Shown here: piece by piece, positions 27,813 through 39,316 of the stretch | Layout of the letters: each line of letters begins with the position of its first letter | How positions within the stretch are numbered: the first letter of the stretch is position 1 | Origin: Cymbomonas tetramitiformis | Taxonomy: Eukaryota > Chlorophyta > Pyramimonadophyceae > Pyramimonadales > Pyramimonadaceae | Assembly: GCA_001247695.2 (NCBI GenBank) | Contig: LGRX02025952.1 | Location: 1 to 64,000 of the forward strand | Direction of reading: 5' to 3' | Length of the DNA stretch: 64,000 nt | The notes under the pieces: model-generated | What the model was told of the DNA's origin: nothing | What the model saw: only the letters and a program-made list of their open reading frames with translations | The model's database searches: none | Translations under genes and position numbers: made by a program

Positions 27813-30800
27813 TAACATACATGTAAACCCCGATCGGTCGAGCAATCACTCGATATGTCCTGCGGATTGCACTCGGACAGTCATCACAGTCACCGCTCTT
27901 AGGGCGGAACCTGCGGTCCAAGGTAGGGGTCACCCTGCACAGGGACTTCCGGTCAGGGCCACCTGCTCAGATCCTCGCAGAAAATGGTAATCTACAACCG
28001 ATCTGATATACGGCACCATGTCAGTATACATTTGTATCGATGTGATGTGATGTGATGGTGTTTTTAGAGTGATACAATGGTTCATATTCTTGGTACATAA
28101 AATCCGTTATAGATCGTACCGCAACTTTGAATGTGAAGATGAATGCGCCTACCTGTGTACCTTAACTTCTTTGTATTATTCGCTTGTTTGTGATGTATAT
28201 CATGGCCGGGACGGTCTTGTCTGGGTGGACCGATCTCCCACAATAGCTCGGTTCCGTCGGTTGAGATGATGTTTGCTCACCGACTTTGTACATCAGACGT
28301 TCAGTCCGTTCCGGTTAACTTTATCCTTGCCCGCTTACACAGTCGTGTCACCCATACACCCACCCACTCACTAGGCTGCCTACCGGTCGTTGCGATACAG
28401 TATAGTATCTGCGGATATGCCCCCCTAGTGGACCTCCTAGTAGCTCTGCTTAACAGATCGATCCGAAGGACCAGCTTACTCGTTCCGGTATAAGACGCAG
28501 CGTGCATGCTCTGCACCTTTCAGGTATTGGTGACCACCGGAAACCCTATTGTCTAGGTTTCCTCAGGGTATATGTCTTAGTATATATATATATCCGACTG
28601 CCGTCGCCGACGTCGTCTCAGTTATCCGCTATCACACAGTATTCGTATATCACCGAATATTCCTATTTTTGCGTTGTCACAGTCGTATCCACTCACTTTA
28701 TTCATAGTTCGGGGGGTTTTCCACCAATGGGAGCGTGCCAACTCAGCAACACTATATCACATATTGCTAAAGGGTGGTTTGATCGCACGGTTTTGCTGCT
28801 TTCAATTTGTTCGTTTATATGATCAATTTTATTGTTTTTATACTGATGCCACGGGTTCAGGGAGAATTGGGTTGCTGCATGACATCTTTTGCAATATCAG
28901 GAGCAATGCTACTGTCCTGCTGACGTGTCAGGAGTTTGTTAGGGATATGGCGCAATACCACATCCTTGAAAACCTCCTGGCACGTCAGCAGGACAGGAAC
29001 ACTGTTCCTGACACTGCAAAACATGCCATGCAGCTAAACCCTAAACCCCCTGCCCACGCGGCGGCTGACAGCCTTAACCAGAAAATTAGGCTAAGGCCGA
29101 AAGCGTTGACCAGCGAAACCTAAATTGCGTGACTCTTTGCGCCGACTCTTCTGTCGCTGACGCGTTTATCCGTGACGCTTCTGCGGTTCGCTCGCTTCAT
29201 AGCTCTTTATCCGCGAGCAATATATCACGTATTCCTAGTTTCCTACCCCTCCCTAACTCTTACAATTACATATCACTCGCAAAATCATATTTTGATATGT
29301 GCGAAATACTGCATTTCGTTGAGCATTGCACACGGTACCCTTACTTTTGTGCACACATACTCGTTCACCGAGCCCGCTGGCGATATGCAGTCAATTTATG
29401 AGCGCGTGTGGAGTGATGTAATACGGCGGTCTTGCTTCTAACGCGATGTCACTTTCGAGTAAGCAACATGAGTGCACGAATAGGTTGCACCCATTTTGGC
29501 GAAAGTTCGGTTTCCAGAGTTATTTTGTTTCAACGAGGTGGATTTTCACAGATACATATATATAGCATATGTGTGTTAATGAATACTTTCAACACATATA
29601 TGCGGGTCATAGCAGCCTGTCAAGCTGTTTGGGCACGCAGTGTGAGTCGCGCACCTTCTGCTTTTCATGTTTTTTTATTGTTTTCTGTCCTCCCATCTCG
29701 ATGCTATCTGAGGTGTATCGATAATCTAGCAGTGCACGGTAGCTTGTTGTAGCAAACAATTCACCACAACTGACGAGCCATGCATACATTTCCCTTGCTG
29801 ATAGTGAGAGGGCAGTGAAATCCCGGCATACACTGGTTTATATCAAAATCTTGCATGTATGGTTGGCGAGGATAAATGTGGGAATGCCGATTTCAAAGTT
29901 GTGATTGTGGCGAATTTGGTCTTTACTCGCTGCCTGCTGTTGTACCAGCAGCTTATGCATTCTGGGATTTCTGACCACCATCTCTGTGATGAAGGATATT
30001 CAAGAATACCTCATGACACAACTTGACTGTTCCTACCAAATACAAGCTCAATGTACAAGTTTGTCTGAAAACTGGATCCTTTAGCACATTTTGCGGGCAA
30101 GGCAGATTCTACCCCATTTTGACTAAACTTTAGATCATAATTCAGGATCTCCACGTAGATTTTCTTGCCATGTGCGCCCAAAGCATACACATTGCCTGTG
30201 CCAAGCATTAGAACTGGGTCAGCCAAATTTTCAAACTAAATTCCAAACTATCGCCCGAAATGTTAGCTGAACCTTTTGTATTTCGAGAACTCAATTCCAG
30301 TTTTTTTAATGTATACTTATATCACGAATATCACCATACCCACACATGGTAAGGAACAGTTTTCACCTGATTGGTGAGGGCCAACTCAAACAAAGCAATC
30401 ACAATCACTAAAAAACAATCATGAGGAAAAGCATATCGCACCCGGAACACGAATGCTTCTTCAGTGCTTGGACACAGAAACCCAGGGGCCTCTCAGAGAA
30501 CGCACATCCCAGAGGCTTAGGGACCTGCTCCCCCACCAGTCCTCCTTCATTGAGTTTCATCTGTCGTCTAACACAATTTGCAGAATTGAGGGCAAATCGT
30601 AAACACAAAGAAAACAAACCACTTCGAGTCAACATGGTTCACTCATGTCAGAAATGAGAAAAGGCTGGAAGGTGATCGCGATGTCCATGGCAATGGTCAC
30701 CTGGCTGTGATGGCGAATAAGTAGTGGGGAGTGCTTCTCTAAAGTACGCAGCTCCCTGCGTTTGGAAGCTTCGGAAGCAGACACCCACCTGAAGGGACGA

Positions 30801-33800
30801 CAACAAAGTGCACAACCGTCTCATAATGTCTCCTGTCGAGGAGGGACTCTCCTGGCTGTGTCAATCGCATCAATTGACCGGAAAGCAAGGGGCGCAGAAA
30901 GAGACAGTCACGCCCTCCGGCCTCTCTCGAGGCCTGCTCGCCCTCTGCCACAAATGCAACAGGGAGCCCGCTCATCGAATATCGACGGCGGGTAGAGCTA
31001 CTCGCTGCTCTGGATGCTCGATACAAATTGGCAGGCTGGCTACGCACCGAACGCCTCGCGGGTTCGTTGAAGTTGGGCATCCCCCCAAGAGTGCAGACGC
31101 CTGTCGAGTCACCGAGCACCTCGAGTTCCGCTGAGCCCACCTCCGTGCGCACACTGCTCTCGCATGTTCTTCAATCCAAGGGCAGGCGCGCAACACAGCA
31201 CTGCGACGGGAAAATCGCCAGCCCACTCAAACGCTAGGATCGGCTGACCCTGATCCAGGGGGGGAGCACGAAGGCGCTGCACTCACTCTGTGGGTTCATA
31301 GATGGAGGCCCTGGGAGAGCTGCTCCAGTTTTGAGCTCCTTTTTCACATCACCCTATCCTACTCATCGCTTTGGGATCGTCCCATCTCCGGGCAGGGGGA
31401 CATCGAGACGAGGAAGTGGGAGGGCATTTGCCACGTGCCACTTTCGTGGAGATCTCTTTGAGGCGATCCTGTGGCATCTACTGAGTCCACTGCGGGAGCC
31501 GCTGCAGCCAATAGCAGGAGCAGCCATCTGGTCTGGCAGCAGCTCCGAGCACCCGGCGGGGATGCAAGGTGAGACCCACTTCTGCTCGAGGCCCACGATT
31601 CCGCGGTGGGTGCTGACTGGAGCTAAGACCTCGAGAAATCGAGATGGAACCTCTTGCATGATTAGATTCCAGGTTCACAAGAACTTCGCTCCTTTGGTGC
31701 CTGGACCCTCTTTGCAACGCAGTCGCTGGCCAAGACAAGCCGGAGTGGGAGGGCGCTCATGCGGAGTGTCGTACACAACCGAGTACCTGGATGAGCATGG
31801 TCCAAGTTGTGCGCACGCCTCCGAGGAAGTAGCGAGAACGCTGCTGTAGGTGGAAGGTGCTCATGGAGGACGTGACGACCTGTTCAGGACCCCACAACCT
31901 CCTTGCAACTTCCATGTCCAAGGGTTCCCCAATCCCCTGTGCAGATGCACAAGACAACAGCCGTGCGGCAGTATCTGAGACTGCACTTTTGACATTCTCG
32001 GCAGTGTGCACGCTTCCATGATGCTAAGGGTATGCTCCAGGTTGGCGCGGCTGATCGTTACAAACAGATCCAATCTCCACATGTGCATGCTCGTGCTGGA
32101 TTGAGCTATACACACTGAACGGCATGAGGCCCGCCGACAAAAACCAGCCCACCGTCATCCCAGTGGATGTGAGAAGCATTCAGGAAGAGGGCGGGGCCGT
32201 GGCAAGGAACCACCTACATTTATGTTACGTTATGAGTGCGCCATGCGCATATGCGCGCCGCTTTGTAGCATGAGCGCGCCAGGCGTACTTTTGTGTGTAC
32301 ACTGAGTAGCGCCGGCGAAAGGCGCGCTCGTAACGTAGCACATATACCTCTACACAAGTGCAAAGCAGCACGGATGGATGTATGCATGTACCAATCACTG
32401 CCAAACATGTAAGATTGTGCAACTTTACGAGAGTGTGTGTACCTGTGTCACTGTGATGCTTTCTCTGCCGTTAGATTGCGGGAGCTTCTCCCATCCCGAG
32501 GATGAGCCAGTACCTTGATGCACATCTCCTGCCAGGCATGCGACTTCACCTCTCAACTCACCAGACACACTATCTCACCCCTTACATGGCCTTGTGCCCA
32601 CCATCCTCCTCCTCCTAACCCGCCCCCGCCTAACCCCATCAAGATATTCTTCATGAACTCAGTCGAAGCATCAAGTTTGACATAAGCATGTCATGAAGTA
32701 TGCTGTGCGCGTGACATACAGCATGCCGTGCGCATGACATGAAGTGTGCCGTGCGCATGGCATGCGGTATGACGTTGCATCACATTTCGTCTGCTTACGC
32801 GGTAGTCTAGAGCGCCCTGCTGGGCATGCCCATTTGCCCATCGCCTGTGACTGTGTGTCGGCGGTTGCCCGGTGGATGCCCCTTACACAGCCCAAGTATC
32901 GCTCTGCCCCGTAACCCAAGACACCAGCTTCTCCCACACTGCTCCCTGCCGAAGGCGTCGCGTGCTCGTATGCGGGTCCGACTTACAGGCCGGACATAGC
33001 TAAGCGGAGATGAGCTTCCCTCGATCACTGGTTCACAGGCAGGGCGAGGCGGCAGAAGAGGTTCCAGTGACACTCAGGCTCAGTCAGACGTCCATGTCCG
33101 GGTAGCCTGTGCGCGGGCATGCTCCTTTGCTCCTCCTCGCCCCCCCCGGCTCAAACTTCAAGCTCCCCCGAAGTCCTTCGAATCCTGCCACAGCTCTTCC
33201 CTCTGAACAAGAGGTCCGCAGAGTCCTTTCGGGTGCCGCCTGCTTCGAGGGAGGCATGCCGAATCCCCCGGATCGCATACACCCACCCGCCTACTTGTGA
33301 ACGGTGTAACCCTCAGCACTCCGAAGACATTGCCCGTCCGCTTGCACAGAGAAGGTCCAACACCTTGATTGAAGATGAAGCGCCAGCGAGGCGTGTACCT
33401 CTCCCACCCCGCGTAAGTCCGTTCACTTTCTGTACAAGTGCCCTTAAGCACCCCCCACAATTCCCTCCCCACATCCGCTGTCAAAACGCTCGGTGGCCGA
33501 CACGCCCGTCTGCAAGGCGGGTTTCCTCATCATTGAACATTGATGTCTCTGAGCTGATCTTCCAAACTTCAGAACAGCATCATGCTTTGGCCTGGGGTCC
33601 TGGGTGTGGCTGAGTGCATCACCTGCGAGTGGCGAGAGTGGGAGCAAACCCACCTGAAGTCAAGATGACGGTGTCAACAACCACGTGGTGGAGCTTCTGC
33701 TGCTCTCGCCGGATGTTCTCCGCAAGTTCCATGAAGTCCTGTGGGCTTGCCTCCTCCGCGCGCGCGCAGCCACCAGCCATGAGCCGACCCTCACGTTCCC

Positions 33801-36040
33801 CACCCCTTCGCTTGGAGTCCCCCCTCTCCCCGGGGACACGCAGCCTGGCACCATGACCACGCTGGCGAAAGACAATGCAGCACAACCTTGCGCACACTTC
33901 ATTGCACGTGCTCCGTTGCTCCAGCGCTTCGGGGCTCTGGCCGCACTCTTACTCCCATGCCGAAGTTCTCATGCGAAGTCTGTGCGGAGATGGATGGCAC
34001 ACGGAATGTCGGGGCCACGTGCGCCGGCGGATGGTGCACGTCACGGCGATTTCCAAATTTGATAACTCGAAATTTTTCCAAGAGAAAGCGGCTGGGCGAC
34101 GCATGCGCTGTCCTCCTGTGCTGATCATTTGTGACGTCAGCTGTGAAGTCGGTCATCACAAATTACGACGGTGCTCGGACCATTTCGACTTGTGGGAATC
34201 TTGTCACACGCGCACCGACTTTATAGCCTATTGTGCTGCCCGCAATCGCACCAGAGGTGCCTCCAAAAAGTGTGCGCGCCCGCTCTAGTCTCTTTCTCCA
34301 GCCTCGAGACACCCCAGATCCTCGAGAGCGCGGCGGGATCGCACAGCGTCGGCGCGTGGTGCCGGAGGGTGCGCCGATCCGGAGCGGCGTACTAAAGCTG
34401 TGCCGCACCTTAAAGCCCATCCCGGCACAGTTGATCTCCCCGCTTGCACTATGACTAAGGTTATGGCCGGCGCACTTGTCCGAGCCTCGCACCGGCATGC
34501 TGATTGTGCGCCTGCTCGCCCCACCAGCACGAGGGCCCTGATATCTTCAGCCGCCACGTCAGCTTCCGTCCCCCTCCCCCTATCGAGGGTTTCAAGTTAG
34601 TGCGGCAGGCTGCATGCCCACGATAAAAGTCGATGCGTGTGCCCCCCCCCCTTGCGTGCTCCATAAGGGCGCGTACTCTACTGCCGCCTCATCCACCGCC
34701 CTGATCTCCCTCCCATTCTGGCACAAGCAATGTTTCCGCCACCACCTGGTCACCCATCACCTGCCGATCTCTCCGCTATAATGACATTATCAGACAATCA
34801 CCATCAAGTAGTTCATCCACCCCTCACCGTCCTCTTCTCCCGCTTCGACAGCCCCACGGACCTTTGACGTCACCTCACCATCTACCTCCATCTGTACATT
34901 GCAGGCCGTCGGCCACTGCGCCTGTGCCTGCACCTGAACCTGCAACTGCGCCTGCGCCTGCATGCATGGTCAATCCGTAGTTACTGTCGGGGGGATAGTG
35001 CATAAGCTTCAGGGGCTTTACATAGGATCATGGTCAGCCGGCAGCGACTCTCGCAGTTGATGCTCCACAGCCTCCTGCGCCACACCCTGGCCTCGTTGAG
35101 ACCCTCTCGGGACTGCAAGCTGCCGTGCCAGATTGCTGCAGCTGGCGCATTGTGACACAACCCCCCCCCGGCTGCAGGACACGCACCACTGCGCTAGCAA
35201 GGACTGAGGGCAGACACATGACTTTGATTGGTCACTCGGTCAACAGCAGGCGGACAGCCGCTGAGGCCTCGATCAAGGTTGCGTGCGTTGCATTGTTGTT
35301 GTGGGGGGCGAGCTGTTGGAGCGAGCATCGAAAACGGGGTGTCGGACCTTGAGCCAAGGCTGCATTCGCAGGAAATATAGCGCCGCCGCAATCATCCACT
35401 CCGCAGGAAATGGAGATACTGGCAGCCCCATCGCCCTCGCCGTTAAACTCGCCACCCATCGCCCCAAGACACCCCTCGCAGGCGACACCGACGCGGCAGC
35501 TCGCGGCGGCCTTGAAGACCCATCCGCGGCAGGGGCAGGAGTGGCGGCGGTGCGTGGAAGTTGGGGGAGCGGCCTCCACTTGCCCGGGTTGACAAGGCTG
35601 ATCTCTCAGCCGGATGCTGGACTTGGAAGCACGCTAGATCCTTGTTATAAGTGCGGGTCGGGAGCACTGCAGCGTTCAAGGGAAGAAGGGGGAAGGCGGA
35701 ACGAGGAGGGCACCTGGACTCTTAAATGCGAATTTGACCGCGCCGAAATCTGGATTACCGTGGCCTTCGTCGAAAAAATGCCGATCAATACTGATGGGAT
35801 AGACGGCGAAGGCGTCTGGAAGACGATAGCCTGGTACAGTTGATGATCCACAGCCCGGTTGCCTAAAGTCTTGAGAGCAACCGACAGCACTCTTGCAACG
35901 TCTACAGCAGCTGACAACGCTCTAGCAGTCTCGACAGAAGTCGCCTGCTGGTGGAGGGGTGTGTCTGCAAACCTCGAGGTGAGCCAAGCATGAACGGACA
36001 GTGGTTCGCCAAAGTATGTATTCTGTTTGCCCGATCTTGC
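27813..36040. other. Long region without a recognisable gene
   Basis: Several open frames of 60-190 codons lie here on both strands, but none has a recognisable domain, and many overlap one another. A segment near 27927-27980 (TGCACAGGGACTTCCGGTCAG-like) is repeated at about 42833-42890, which suggests retroelement remnants. A (TA)n run lies near 28583-28594. Near 32687-32770 a CATGAAGTATGCTGTGCGC-type unit is repeated about three times in mirrored form. Near 34915-34970 there is a CCTGCN simple repeat. Genes split by introns cannot be ruled out. Confidence 0.5.
28912..28996. repeat. Near-perfect 23-bp inverted repeat with 39-nt loop
   Basis: The left arm is 28912-28934 (CTGTCCTGCTGACGTG...) and the right arm 28974-28996; 22 of 23 positions pair, with weaker pairing continuing inward. 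It could be a small hairpin RNA gene, a terminator-like structure or a remnant of a miniature inverted-repeat element. Confidence 0.7.
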
Positions 36041-36510
36041 ATGCAGGGTTGGGACGAGGGTAGCGCCTTGCATGCAGGGTTGGGGCGGGGGTAGCGCCTG
36101 CATGCAGGGCTGGGGCGGGGGTAGCGCCGCATGCAGGGTTGGGGCGGGGGTAGCTGCATGCAGTGGGATAGGGCGGGGGTAGCGCCCTGCATGCAGGGTT
36201 GGGGCGTGCGGGTAGCGCCTGCATGCAGGGCTGCGGCGGGGCAGCGCCTGCATGCAGGGTTGGGGCGGGGGTAGCGCCTGCATGCAGGGTTGGGGCGGGG
36301 TAGCGCCTGCATGCGGTGGGGTAGCGCCTGCATGCTGGGGCGGGGGTAGCGCCTGCATGCAGGGTTGGGGCGGGGTAGCGCCTGTGTGCATTGGGGCGGG
36401 ATAGCACCTGCATGGCGGGTAGCGCCTCGCATGCAGGGTTGGGGCGGGGGTGGCAGCGCCGCATGCAGGATAGGGGCGAAGTAGCCACTTGCATGCAGGG
36501 TTGGGGCGGC
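36041..36510. repeat. G-rich minisatellite, about 28-30 bp unit
   Basis: Roughly 15 imperfect copies of a unit reading GCATGCAGGGTTGGGGCGGG then GGTAGCGCCT. Most copies contain the palindrome GCATGC and three to four G-runs on the plus strand. The proline-rich open frames on the minus strand here (for example 35645-36637) are by-products of the repeat. Copies vary in length between about 20 and 32 bp. Confidence 0.9.
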
Positions 36511-38106
36511 CTTGTGTAGGGGTGTGGTTTGAATAGGGTTGTCGCGCGAGTAGAGTTGGCACAAGCATGCGACTGCCACGCTCGTTGGAAACCAGGGCTT
36601 GGATGTTGTTTCGCGCCGGCCCTTCAATCAACCACAAATGTGCGCAGTCCCAACCTTACGAAGTCCGAGGGAACGACGCCGATAAGGAGTGGTGCTCGTA
36701 AACTCTATTGACGAGCTTAAGCCGGAGAGTGCAACGCGGGCACCGGCTGACAAAGTCCCTCACCTTCTCGTGCGCTGAGCAAGACAGGATCCTTCAGAGC
36801 ATCCTCGGAGCTCGTACGCTTTCTCTATCCGAATCAGAGCACAAAGTCAGTTCCCGGTGGAAGTGGGCGGGATACGTCGTGCAAGAAAAGAAAGCGGCAA
36901 AAGAAGAAGTTACACCCCGCACTCTGTGCTTCAGGGTACTGCGCTTCAAGATGGCCCTTCGATGCATAGTAGGCACAGTTTCCTTCAAGGTGGCCACACG
37001 AAATGCATGAGCATGAAGACTGAAACGATGAAGTATGAAAGAATCCGGGAGGAAAGCCGTTACACACGTGCAAATTATGGCAGAAATTTTGTCTTACCCT
37101 CTCGAAATCAATTTGCGCGATCGCTAAGGCTCGCTTCGCAGATGCGCTGTCGGCGCAACGCGATAAGGCGAGGAAGTAGCATTCGAAAGTTTGTTTCCTG
37201 ACGCAATCCGATCCTACGTGGTAACGACCCACGCCGCGGCAGAGTTCGTCAGAGAGCGGGGTGCACATCGTAGCAAAAAGGATAAAGCGGTGTCAGTGCT
37301 CACGGGGGCTCTGAGGCTTCCTGGCTTTGCTGGCATACTTGACAGGTGAGGTCCCATTATGATGCTGCACTCAGATAATTCAAATAAGCCTCTTTCAAGT
37401 GTTTGGCCTCAGCTGAACAACCCTAATTTTCTGCCACGTGTGTCGAAGAGCTATGAACATCCCTTGAGCAAAGAGATTAAGGGTTGATGTTCACTTGCTA
37501 CGTTGGAAACTTCGAAGGCGCGTTAAGTGGCATACCGATGTGGTTGCTGGTGTGATCTGTCTGTAGTAGGATTCGACCTGCGCCCCAAAACAGCGCTATC
37601 GGCCATTTATACGCATCATAAACTATACGGGTATTAAGCAAGCTAAGCTCTCATCACCTGTGTACATGGCTATCATTAGCTTGTTTGCAAATTGTCCAGA
37701 CACTGCTCCAAGCCCCTGTGTATTGCTTGGCTGTCGATAGAAGAGGTATCGAGCAAAGTCACAGTTCGAAGGGTTCTGATGCTTTGAGATCCTCGCGAAT
37801 AACCCGTCGCCAATGGAGGAAGGCTCGCGCACGTGAAACAAAGAGAGTCGAGTTGTATGTGGATCAGGTGCGGGTTCGATTCGTCGTTTCATTGGACACA
37901 CAAATGGAAGTCGGAGCATCGCAAGGACCGCGAACAGAACACATGCCTTCGTGAGGCCTCGTACAGGCAATAATTTCATCAGTGCTGTGCAAGGGCAAGT
38001 GCCTTTTCTGCTTGGGTGCTTCAGACTATCCACAAGACACTACTGGCGTGGTGTGCAAAAAGCATGGTAGGAATCTTTCCTCATACACGTAGATACTACG
38101 TATCTA
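36511..38106. other. No recognisable gene
   Basis: Short open frames on both strands lack recognisable domains and overlap each other. Nothing repeated or structured stands out before the hAT target duplication at 38107. Confidence 0.5.
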
Positions 38107-38374
38107 CTATACTCCAGGGCCCTTCACAGGTAGTACCTTGTACCTCCAGGTACTTTTAGGTTGGGCCCATGGGTCGCAGGTACCAGGTACAGGTACTTCT
38201 CGATTTTGAAATCGACGCAGGTACCAGGTACAGGTACTTTCATGCAGGTACAGGTACAGGTACCAGGTAGTACGCGGGTACCACAGGTACTTTTCAGGTA
38301 CTTTTCACGTTTCGTATTCTAGGCCTACCAAACCGCTATTAGCACCTCAAATCGGGCGATAACGCAATATACCG

Positions 38375-38870
38375 TGTCGAATCTTTTGATTTATCGCACC
38401 TATGATAACAAACGATATATCAAAATGTTCGTCTACGAAAGATATATTCATATACCAAGTTTCAGCCTAAAAGGTTAAGTGTCTCAAAAGTTAGCGAAAT
38501 CATTTTGTCTGTAAAACCGATGCCGGCTTACAAAAAATGTCGAAACTTTTGATGTATCGTACCTATGATAGCAAACGACATACCAAAATGCTCGTCTAAA
38601 CAAGATATATTCACACACCAAGTTTTATCTCGTAAGGTCAAGTATGTAAAAAGTTGGGAAAACTGCCGTGTATCTGTCAAATCGATGCCAGATTACAAAA
38701 AATGAATTCATTTACGGGATGTTGCGCCTATGCTTACAACCGATATATCAACATATGTGTCTATACAGGATCTATTTGTGTTATGTTTTACGGCCAAAAT
38801 GGCCAAGTATATCAAAAGTTATGCCCATTTTGGTATTTTCGGTTATTTTGATACGCATAAGAAAATGAAT
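38375..38870. repeat. About 165-bp tandem repeat inside the hAT element
   Basis: Three diverged head-to-tail units start near 38375, 38538 and 38704. They share blocks such as TTTTGATNTATCGNACCTATG, AAACGA(T/C)ATA(T/C)C and CGATGCC(G/A)G(C/A)TTACAAAAAAT. They lie downstream of the transposase and are AT-rich and non-coding. Confidence 0.75.
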
Positions 38871-39316
38871 TCAGTTTTGATGGTATATTGCTTCAAACCA
38901 TACGCGCAATATACCCAACTATTCATCTGTTCATATAGGATTGGTACACCAATTTTCATACATACATATCAAGTATTTGGATAGTTACATGCAAATAAAG
39001 CAATATATTATAGGGTTCCTTCAATTAAGATAAGTTTCTCTCATTTTGGGGTGTGCGTATGACACTATTCATGCACTTAGGTTTGCAAATACCAAATAGG
39101 TGTGATGCACTTATGTAGAGTACATTTCTAAGGCTAAGACACGTGATAAAGGAAATGTGACAAGCAAAGAAGCTTTCATATTATGGTTTTACCACTGCAT
39201 AATTACCTGAGCTCAAAGTCATAGCTGCGGAGGCCCTGTTTCCTGCCTACCAACAGGTGGGCGGTGTCTAGAGCTAGACACTAGCTGAAGCTGTGAAGAA
39301 AACACACACTAGCAGT

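Noticed and set aside
30739..34500. Several 60-170-codon frames as small genes
   Set aside because: They overlap on both strands, lack domains, and show no start or splice context that I could support.
35645..36637. 330-codon proline-rich minus-strand frame
   Set aside because: It is produced by the 30-bp minisatellite, which has no stops in several frames.
37860..37885. GGGTTCGATTC, a tRNA T-loop-like motif
   Set aside because: No matching anticodon or acceptor stem is found around it.
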